From IMG/VR virus record IMGVR_UViG_3300024348_000295, positions 1-21,019 of that record: 21,019 nucleotides of DNA. One strand, written 5' to 3'. A program made the translations under genes and the position numbers. Under the pieces are notes generated by a model that was given only the letters and a program-made list of their open reading frames with translations, did no database searches and was not told the DNA's origin. This document shows, piece by piece, positions 7,601-14,200 of the stretch. The stretch comes from a virus. Numbering within the stretch: position 1 is the stretch's first letter; every line of letters starts with the position of its first letter.

Positions 7601-9655
7601 TGATAAGAAAATGGCAGTTGAACCAATTCCGGCATTTTGGGATACGGTGACACCGGTTGTGGAATATGGAAGAGAAACTCCTCCTACAGTTGATCCAGAT
7701 CCAATTACAACAAATGTCGCTCCAACCGAAACAATATTTGCATTTGTAATTACGCCACTAATACTTACAGAACTACCAACAGAAACATCAGATGTATTAT
7801 TAACAAAAAATACAGTTGATCCTACACCAACAGTTTGTGATAAAGATGAACTTAAGAAAAATTCATTCTCATAGAATGAAGGTTCTGTAATTGTAGCAAG
7901 TCCAATGAAAGTTCCTGTAGATTGAAGTATATCTGCACTAAAAGTACTTGCGGATCCAACAATTCCATATATTGATTTTATATCAGAAATTCCATAATTT
8001 GTAATTGCTACAGCAACTCTACCATTTTCAACTCCATCAAAATAGAAAGATTCGTTTAGTATAAAATCTCCTGATTTTTGATAGACAGTGAGTGCTGTTC
8101 CATCAGAAACAGAATCCTTAAGGAAAGCAGTTGCTCCACTATTTTTTCCTTTAATGAAAACCGGAGCAGTTAAAGTTATTGGTTGATTGAGAGATATTTC
8201 CGTTGTGGTTTGAATATCATATAAAGAAATATTCCAACGATTTAAATCGGGAAATTCCGTATCATATGATCCCGATTCTAATTTGAAGTCGTAAACTCTA
8301 GCTACACCAATTTCTTTTCCGGGAGCAAATGTTTGCCCCAAACCAACTTTTCTTGCAGCATTTCTAGTAGATCCAACTCTAGAATCTCTTAAACTTACTG
8401 TATAAGTATTGCCAATTCCAATTATTGGAGAACCAAACAATCTGTTTAAAACAAAAGTTGATCCAGTATTATACTCAATTGATTGTTCTGTTAAAGTTTT
8501 TGTAGTTCTTGGTTTTGGAAAATCTAGGAACGTTGATGAGATAGTTTCTACCTCATAACCTCTCACCATTGCCTTACCCGGACCAATTTCATAGATCCCA
8601 AGATCATCGCTCGGAACTGAACCATTGTAAGTCAACTGTCCTGGATTAAAAATACCTTGATTGCCAACTCCATCATTTAAAGATTCCTTTGATGAAATTT
8701 TAAAAGGAGAAATGTAGTAATCTCCGGATTCTTGATATGTTCTCCTAGCAAATTCGTCAGCAATTATAGAGTATTCGGTGTTTTCTACAATAGATCTAAG
8801 CTCACCGTTTCTAATTGTGGCCAGTTCTACAAAGTTGGCATCATTAAAGTCATCTAGATTTTTCTTGAATAGAGATACTGTTATTCTTAATCTATCTGCT
8901 CCTGGAGCAGCGTAATTATTAAACCCTTGGGAATTATCGTTTAGAGATTCATCAATATCGGAGTTGACAATCTCCTCATTTACAAATAGACCAACTCTAT
9001 AATTTGGTCTATTGTTATACTGGTCAAGAATTAGTATCTCATCCTCTACATTTACAAACTGACCTCTAATAAAGTAAACACCATTTGAAATTCCAAATGA
9101 AGATCCTAAAGCATTTGATCCGCTAGCAACTGTTGCTGCAAATGGTTCCCCAGAAGGAATTGTCGAATTTCCTAACAGTCCAGACAAAATATCAATTTCG
9201 GAAAAGAGACTTTCTCCGTCCAAAAATTGAGATGTTGAATTATTTTGACTGCTTGAAGATAGGTAATTTACATAGAGAGTGGTAAAACCTCTTTCAGATT
9301 CTGAAGATAGCAGTACATTATTAACTACAGCAGTAACACCTGATGTTAAACCTGTAATTTTGGTACCAATTAGTTGTCCAACATAAGCATCAATTGGTAC
9401 ACCTAAAAATGTGTTACTTAAAATAACAGCATTATAATTTTGGATATATGTTGTGTTTCCTGGAATTACCTTAGCACCCTCTTTAAAAAAGTGCTGACCA
9501 AATTTTTCAACTTGGTTTTGTAGTATTGATTGGAGAGTAGTTAATTCTCTTGCTTGTACAGGATATCCTGGTTTGAATAAGACCCTATAATAGTTATTAT
9601 TGGCATCAAAGTCATCAAAATATGGAGAAACATTGAGGTTAGTTTGCTGTGGCAT
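1604..9655 (-). CDS. Giant virion structural protein, DUF4815 family (2683 aa)
   Basis: A very large structural protein, probably part of the outer baseplate or its fibre network. The N-terminus (NVSPYFDDFDANNNYYRVLF, then PGYPVQARELTTLQSILQNQ, residues ~8-50) and the pattern ARRTYQESGDYYISPF are those I recall from DUF4815 proteins of marine T4-like phages. Further conserved-looking segments follow: a helical RYQMKDIKNLEDRIKNLEYY stretch (~1295-1315) leading into RFKSGFFVDNF, DVTRFCVPKLLEI (~1585-1600), and FETGLKSFRLIDSS (~1740-1755). Four SGAxA modules lie near residues 91-113, 499-515, 1046-1067 and 1698-1719. Residues ~600-755 form a low-complexity Gly/Ser/Thr/Val section with repeated VSVGxTFxxIG. 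A GxGY pair lies at ~2100-2175. The protein ends PPRFKNLRVIALA. No catalytic domain is seen. ATG 9655 lies 6 bases after the gp8 stop without a clear ribosome site, so coupling to gp8 is likely. It lies where T4 has genes 9-12 and wac. Confidence 0.85.
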   Translation of the reverse strand: MPQQTNLNVSPYFDDFDANNNYYRVLFKPGYPVQARELTTLQSILQNQVEKFGQHFFKEGAKVIPGNTTYIQNYNAVILSNTFLGVPIDAYVGQLIGTKITGLTSGVTAVVNNVLLSSESERGFTTLYVNYLSSSSQNNSTSQFLDGESLFSEIDILSGLLGNSTIPSGEPFAATVASGSNALGSSFGISNGVYFIRGQFVNVEDEILILDQYNNRPNYRVGLFVNEEIVNSDIDESLNDNSQGFNNYAAPGADRLRITVSLFKKNLDDFNDANFVELATIRNGELRSIVENTEYSIIADEFARRTYQESGDYYISPFKISSKESLNDGVGNQGIFNPGQLTYNGSVPSDDLGIYEIGPGKAMVRGYEVETISSTFLDFPKPRTTKTLTEQSIEYNTGSTFVLNRLFGSPIIGIGNTYTVSLRDSRVGSTRNAARKVGLGQTFAPGKEIGVARVYDFKLESGSYDTEFPDLNRWNISLYDIQTTTEISLNQPITLTAPVFIKGKNSGATAFLKDSVSDGTALTVYQKSGDFILNESFYFDGVENGRVAVAITNYGISDIKSIYGIVGSASTFSADILQSTGTFIGLATITEPSFYENEFFLSSSLSQTVGVGSTVFFVNNTSDVSVGSSVSISGVITNANIVSVGATFVVIGSGSTVGGVSLPYSTTGVTVSQNAGIGSTAIFLSSIPAGVVGSYNLSQSRITIGSTNQLVEARIVSVGNTFVLIGTASTSSSVIAVGSAVTFTNTSQTILGGSITYSDPVFASRVVSPNAQFPGAIIKKGNLVSYTTTTLPDPFFGKVVSIGTSHANIVGVSTVANICNGKLPTTLTEVSDFKVLTTKLEDSDDNTLYTALPKFNVSNVDLTDASLIIRKTYTVNIINNQLSSIITADTNESFLPFDEERYTLIRSDGQTEILTSDRFTLTSGSKELQIYNLGSNDTGATLVATLRKVKPKAKVKLKNRVNSITIDKSSISSSGIGATTLNDGLSYGNYPYGTRVQDDIISINNSDIIEVLGVYEASKPNLQPLAPTAILSSISGPSSKTSDLIIGERFVGQSSGAVAVVAERINDSQISYISQNDIKLREGEAVIFEESSVQSTVSTIQSTSFNISDNFIFTNGQTGSFYDYGTLVRKSGVASPTHKVKIYFSNGYYESTDDGDITTANSYNTFDYSKDIQSINNIRNTDIIDIRPKVSVYSVSEGSRSPLEFYGRDFSGSGNSASNILASDETILTSFSFYLPRIDRIFLSKDGNFQIKYGTPSEKPERPVVVDDAIEIATSFLPAYLYNVRDISFNFLQYKRYQMKDIKNLEDRIKNLEYYTALSLLETDTSNLFIPDSEGLNRFKSGFFVDNFSTLIPQEEKVFPKNSIDLNNKELRPQHYTTSIDLQPYSSIVLGEDPSVVRPTGINIRRNEDIVTLDYGETEWLKQPFGTRSESVTPFLISFWEGTLDLTPSSDTWVDTVRIEATIIRQEGDFAETVSRLSRTLNLDPQTGFSPILWNSWQTIWTGAGQQSSTAPKPNDLPRFSTARVVESRRTGTRTLVSEQFDTTSLGDRVVSRDLSPFMRSRNVTFNSKRLKPLTQIYAFFDGRDVTRFCVPKLLEIAMISGSFLTGETVVGSTRPTGLDLGGENWNEWSPSITFRVAQSNHREGPYYSPTSTYSANPYDNSVVQSSYSSTSSILNVDLYSLSNKVNGEFSGWVESNMILVGQTSGAQATITNVRLITDITSNLQGSFYIPNPNVSGFPRFETGLKSFRLIDSSLNDINTSVTVAEEGFASQGNIETVQESILSVRNARIETQSFTQTAPDLRQFIERANPTIQDTNPFNDNFGLIALGNARAGAAAGLTNQEIIDVGISQQLGFTSAFRRQFGSNLPYNFNGRDPLAQTFSVTEATGVFITRCEVYFRTVDDTDIPATLQIRTVDLGVPTQRVLPFSEVVINPSEINVSGDGSVSTSFTFKAPVYLEGGKDYAIVLLSNSTKYSVYISRVGENDLITQEFISNQPYLGSLFKSQNGSTWDASQWEDLKFVLHRADFIDSGTLEYYNPPLAGGNGQVPFLVTNPLDLSSRRVRVQLDTSLLDSDLKLGNTVLQDGSNATGNYVGGAGVSGTTLSIINTGIGYTPSIDMGGSYTYSGVSLQTITGSGSGALADITINGGVAVAATITNGGNGYKTGDVVGINSLGSFSTGTNARFSIVSIASTNELILDNVQGDFVTGVGNTVKFINSLGITTTLNSTVGGGVDISSISVVTDGLHIKVNHKNHGMYFENNIVSIQGVQSDVPPTKLTAPYTTDSTGPISVENIADFGTFENIGIGTTNVGYVLIGDEVISYTSTSTGQIGGNIVRAVSGNSRNYPTGTPVYKYELSGVSLLRVNANHNLNNVTLTNPNDFDSYNIKIDTSGTYGVDRSVGTSFPKLYINQTKTAGGKNVRASQNIPYEIITPMIQNMTVRGTSISGQIRTVSGKSIDGNEVPYADQGFETISLNETNYLDSPRLIASSINESTYLNSLPGNKSFNMRVLLSTSDPRISPVVDLQRSNIILTSNRINNPITDYVTDSRVNSISDDPNAFQYISKENILTTPASSIQVILDAYINTFADIRVFYAIDTKENSDPIFVPFPGWDKINISNNSGRPDKYVTPSSYLGFESNQLPFNEYKFTIDNLPSFKTYRIKIVMSSTNQVYPPRFKNLRVIALA
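7459..7750 (-). repeat. Two copies of the VSVGxTFxxIG module within the DUF4815 gene
   Basis: Two related protein segments lie about 240 bases apart: ANIVSVGATFVVIGSGST (about 7690-7745) and ARIVSVGNTFVLIGTAST (about 7460-7520). At DNA level they share the pattern (plus strand) ccaattaMaacaaatgt, so they are diverged direct repeats. A third relative, TITSVGGTFIAIGSANT, occurs at about 13270-13325 in the other giant gene. These look like repeated beta-hairpin units. Confidence 0.6.
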
Positions 9656-9661
9656 AATTCT

Positions 9662-11212
9662 TTAAAATTGCAATATAACTTTGATGTCTTCTTTTTGGTT
9701 TGAAGATCGTGTAATAGAGGGTCTATTGTCAACGTAAATAATATTTCCGGAGTATTTTTTTACTTCCGGATTTGACAAACCATTAACAAACTCCTGACCA
9801 AGGTAGTATGTTCTATTATTTATTGAGGTTGATATACCACTAAATGTTGTGCTAATAGATAGAGTTACTGTTCCACCATTGACCAAAATTGAACCTCCAG
9901 ATGATGGATTGCTTGTAAATTCTCTTAGATCATATCCATACGTTGGGTTGGTCTGTGCCGTGCCTACTGTGCTAAATCCAGCAAGAGTTCTATCCTGCCA
10001 GTACTTTAAAACTCCGGTAGTTTGATTGTAACTTACAACTTTTCCGGCAGCGGTAATACCGGATCCAACGGTTTGAGTAATTATTGAATCTGGCGTAAAA
10101 ACGGCAGAACTATATCCAGCGCCAGTCAATCTCATAGCATAAACAGCACTTGCTTTATCTAACCCAAGGATTTGGGATGACCCGAAAGACTGTGGATTTT
10201 CAACTATTCCAACCCTAGCGATTTGATTTCCAGTAATAAAATCTGGATTTTGTGTATCATTTTCAATTCTAGAATACATTAGAACATTGTATGCTCCAAG
10301 TTCTCTGTAAATATCATATCCATGACCACCTTTTGGCGAGATAATCACATCGAATTGGGGTCTTGTTGATCCTGTTGGAACATTACCTGCTACCAAATCA
10401 ACATTTCCATAAGTATAATTTGATCCTTGATTGGAGACTATAATAGATTCAATCTTTTGATCATTATCGATGACAATCGTACATTCAGCCCCAAATCCAT
10501 CACCTTTAATTGGAACTCTTGTATATGTTCTATTTGCTGTACCAATTCCAGCACCTCTGTTAGTAACAGTTACAATTTTTATAGAACCATCAACAGCGTT
10601 ATTTCTAACGGGAGCATTATCGGCACTATTTTGCCAGTCTCTAGGAACTGGCATATAGTCCGTAGATTCAAACTTAACAATATCTGCAGGTTTTACGGTA
10701 TATAAGTATTTCCAAAGGTAACCATCTCCACTACTTCCAGCAGATCTTGGTTCTAAGTCAGTAAAAGTTGGTTCGTCTAGGGATGGTCTACCATTTGGAT
10801 TTTCTGGAGTTGTTCCATTCTGCAAACAAATGTAAACTCTATAATCTCTATTGATTACATAATATGAAGCGCCATAAAGACCTGTTGAACCAGACACCTT
10901 TGCCGGATTTGTTCCACTGTAATCGTGCCTGTACATATCATAGGTAGTTCCAGAAGACCAAGATCTCTTTATAACTACCTGTCTAATATCTTCTGATGAT
11001 ATCTTTTTCAAAGCTATCATTGTATCCCAATAGTCATTTTCCTCACTAAAATTATCTCTTGGGGATGGTGGATTTACATCCCAATCAGATAAAATAGAAT
11101 TTGCGTTTGGTAATCCAATAAAAGAATAATAACTATTTTCAGAAGTTGTTACTCCAGATACAAAGTTTTTAGCATTTAATATTCTAATCTGATCAGTTAT
11201 AATAGCAGCCAT
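9662..11212 (-). CDS. 8: Baseplate wedge subunit, T4 gp8 family (516 aa, expanded)
   Basis: This should be the wedge protein that joins gp7- and gp10-type partners in the hexagonal baseplate. The C-terminus SGNIIYVDNRPSITRSSNQK, then EDIKVILQF, matches the end of T4 gp8 as I recall it (GEMIYMENRPPI...EEINILFTF). SGDGYLWKYLYTV (residues ~161-173) matches GDGYVWEYLFEI, and TGNQIARVGIVENPQ (~327-341) matches the T4 GFRQISIITNP region. Residues ~54-90 (DYWDTMIALKKIS, VIKRSWSSG) form the N-terminal sandwich. At 516 aa it is much longer than T4 gp8 (334 aa). Much of the excess is residues ~205-305, containing a GxGY/GxGA beta-repeat unit like those in both giant neighbours. ATG 11212 lies 21 bases after the upstream stop. 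No Shine-Dalgarno is visible, but a CATAAATA late box ends 18 bases before the start. The gp8 stop is 6 bases from the next gene. Confidence 0.85.
   Translation of the reverse strand: MAAIITDQIRILNAKNFVSGVTTSENSYYSFIGLPNANSILSDWDVNPPSPRDNFSEENDYWDTMIALKKISSEDIRQVVIKRSWSSGTTYDMYRHDYSGTNPAKVSGSTGLYGASYYVINRDYRVYICLQNGTTPENPNGRPSLDEPTFTDLEPRSAGSSGDGYLWKYLYTVKPADIVKFESTDYMPVPRDWQNSADNAPVRNNAVDGSIKIVTVTNRGAGIGTANRTYTRVPIKGDGFGAECTIVIDNDQKIESIIVSNQGSNYTYGNVDLVAGNVPTGSTRPQFDVIISPKGGHGYDIYRELGAYNVLMYSRIENDTQNPDFITGNQIARVGIVENPQSFGSSQILGLDKASAVYAMRLTGAGYSSAVFTPDSIITQTVGSGITAAGKVVSYNQTTGVLKYWQDRTLAGFSTVGTAQTNPTYGYDLREFTSNPSSGGSILVNGGTVTLSISTTFSGISTSINNRTYYLGQEFVNGLSNPEVKKYSGNIIYVDNRPSITRSSNQKEDIKVILQF
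10343..10585 (-). repeat. GxGY/GxGA beta-repeat insertion inside the gp8 homologue
   Basis: Residues ~210-290 of the gp8 homologue read as one repeat unit of the kind found many times in the neighbouring giants: a strand ending in VTNRGAGIG, then GDGFGAECTIVIDNDQKIES and IIVSNQGSNYTYGNV. The same order (strand, G.GY or G.NY, Pro/Val strand, GxGAxA strand, turn, strand) appears in the other genes. T4 gp8 has no counterpart of this segment that I can recall. Confidence 0.55.
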
Positions 11213-11230
11213 TTGACGGAGTTTTTTATC

Positions 11231-11238
11231 TATTTATG
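11231..11238 (-). promoter_or_regulatory. T4-type late promoter box (CATAAATA) before gp8
   Basis: The coding strand reads CATAAATA, one base from the T4 late consensus TATAAATA. It overlaps the TAA stop (11234-11236) of the giant gene upstream and ends 18 bases before the gp8 start. This is the same sequence and geometry as the box at 821-828. It probably starts a late transcript for gp8, the DUF4815 giant and the small genes. Confidence 0.55.
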
Positions 11239-14200
11239 AAATGTAATTGGAAGATTTGAGAGGAATTTCTCTACTGACTAAAGAACCAGTTGACAATCCA
11301 GAATATCCATTATTTGTTTGTGCTGTAAATGATTGAGACTCACTTCTTGAAGAAAGCGTTATTCTTCCCCAACTATAATCGCCATAATAAGAACTATAAC
11401 CAATTCCACTTAGTCCATTGTAATCAGAAACGCTCACAACAACTTTTGTGACATATGTAACACCAAATCCAACAGTAGAAGTTTGGGCGATTGATACTGA
11501 TGCCACTCGATATATATTGTCAATAAACTGAGTACTAACTCCAACAATTTCGTTATCGGAATTCAAAGAAGTTAGTCCAGATCCAACATTACTATTACTG
11601 ATGACAAAGTAATATCCAGTAGAAATTCCACTAATACTTGTAAATCCCGTTATTGAAGAGTCTCTGAGAGCAGAATTTTCGCTTATTACAAAGTCAAAAA
11701 CTAAACCTGTCAAGGCAACCCCTACAGATATTGTGGATATTCCACTAATAATACCAAAATCACCTTCATAAGCGGTTACATCATCAGTTTCAGTGATAAC
11801 CGATGGGGACTCAATTAAAACTAACGGTGGATTTGCTGTAGTATATCCAACACCAGGATTTGAAATTATTATCGAAGTCACAATACCCGAAGTTACTGAT
11901 GCCGTTGCTGTTGCTTTTACTGGAATTGTTGTTCCAATCCCAACTGAATCTTGAATTGTAACAGTTGGTGCTGTTATGTATCCAGAACCACCGCCAGATA
12001 TTTGTATAGACGTTATTGTTCCTGCAACAGAAACTATTGCCGTTGCCGAAGCACCAACTTTGCTATCTTGGGAAATGAGTGTAATTGAATTTTGGAATAG
12101 TAATGAAGTATTATTTTCATTAATCGAGTTGAATAGGGGTCTTGCATTTTCAACATAAATTACAGTTTCTCCAACTCCAACAGGATGAATAATATTTGAT
12201 ACTGGATAAATCAAAGGTTCATAAAGTTCCCTATTCTTTCCAACAATCTTCTCGTTAATTATTCTATCCTCGGTTTGTTTGCACCATACAATAGGTCTAA
12301 ACAAGGTCTCATCGGATGAATTGCCGGGACCAAAATATGGATTAGTATTTACATTATCAATTGAGTTTATACTCGTAACAACTCTCTCTTCCTCTTGGAG
12401 GGTCGCTGATTGCCCACTATACGGATCATATCCAAGGGTTAAACCATCACCAACTTTCACAGTTTCGATAATATTTCTATCAATAACGTCAATAGATCCA
12501 CTACCTCTATAGAATATAATTTTAGAAGTATCGCCTGCCTTTGGGGCTTCCGTGAAAGTAATATTACTTCCACCGTTGAATACATATCCTTCACCAGGAA
12601 CTTGAAGAACATCATTGATAAAGATTAGGAGAGCAGCTTGAACATCAATATTTGAACCTGGTGAAGAACGAATAGATGTTAAGTTTCCTGCGATTGTTAT
12701 TGGGAATACTTTTCTAGATCCGTCAAACAACCCATCCAATCTATCAAGAACTTGAAGTTCTCCGATAGTCCATCCAGTGAAGTTATCATTTGCTGTTTTT
12801 TGGATAACTACTTGGAATTCTTTAAATCCTGAAGTAGTTGGTATTCCAGTAACACCACCGACTGGGATTGTTAAAATCTCCCCTTGCCCATAACCATAAC
12901 CAGTGTTATTAATTTCAAAATCAATTACACTCGATCCCTGACCAACAACAATATCAATAGTTGATTGAGTTCCAACTCCTGATGATGTCGAACTATAAAC
13001 TAATGGAATATTTGAGTATGAAAGTGGAGCATCAAAGAAAGCGTATGGACTATTTGATATTGAGGATATGCCAGAAGTATATCCAATTCCCCCATTTGTA
13101 ATATAAACGGGAGATAGTACATTGCCATTTAAAATCGTAGCAACACCAACGTGAACTAAGGTTGATATTCCAACACTTGTTTTACCAATAGAGACATTTA
13201 CAATTCCAATTTGAGGATTTCCTACAGAAACAAATACTGTAGTATTTGTTGGAATAGTATATCCAGTTGTGTTTGCAGATCCAATGGCAATAAAAGTACC
13301 ACCAACTGATGTTATAGTTGAATTAATATATGTTCCAATTGATACTGTGCAATTGGATCCGGTGTTATTGAATTCTAGAACTTTAAATATACTATTTTCA
13401 TTTTCAATATTAATAATAGTGGAACCAATAGATGTTGTATTTGAAGTATGTGTATAAACTTGATATTTTTCTGCAGATCTATATCCAGATCCACTATTTC
13501 CAATACTAATATTGGATACTGTTCCAGCGGAAGACACTGTTACGGTTCCTCCAGCAGAAATGAGTGGTTGATAACCAAATCCTTCAGTAGATCCAACAGA
13601 AACTATTACACCACCGACAGGAATATTGGCATTGTTCGGATCATATGATACAGAACTGGCAGTTCCTGTAAAAGTAATGGTCGTGATGCCAGAATTTTCT
13701 GAGAGATTGTAATCGTATGTTAAACCAGGACCCTGGAAAATATCATTTATAAGAACTATCGCATTTTCATTTGATATTCCTGATACATTAGATCTGTTAG
13801 ATTTCAAAGTAAAACTCTTCGTTAAACCGTCAAATCCGGAAGAAATATCATCAAAAACATAATTTTTATAGTAAGTTTCATTTGAAGTTCCTTTTATTCC
13901 AGATCTTAAGAAAGTTCTTCCTTGGAAACTAGATCCTGTGCTAATACCAACCCAATCCCTTTCGTCTGGTGGATTAGTTGTTGAACTGATTGGAATATTT
14001 CCATAAGGAGCTTCGATAAAGTTGATAGTATTATCTACAATATTATAATTTCCATCAACTTTAGTCACGAGAGATCCAGTTGAATGTCCAGAAATAACAG
14101 TACCCATCCAAGGTCTCTTTACTCTTATGGCATTTGTGCTTCCAACCCCAACAGCATCAATTCTCATAATTTCATCATTAATCTTAACCAAATCTCCACC

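Noticed and set aside
7390-7860. Recurring gttccaattcca-type words suggesting a CRISPR-like array
   Set aside because: Spacing is irregular, the words are imperfect, and they all code for GxGST-type turns in one open frame.
9541-9732. Minus-strand 63-codon frame spanning the gp8/DUF4815 junction
   Set aside because: It overlaps the conserved C-terminus of gp8 and the conserved N-terminus of the DUF4815 protein in another frame.
9817-9824. AATAAATA on the coding strand, a possible late promoter for the DUF4815 gene
   Set aside because: It lies inside gp8 coding sequence about 160 bases before the next start, unlike the two boxes at gene junctions. One chance match of this kind is expected in AT-rich DNA.
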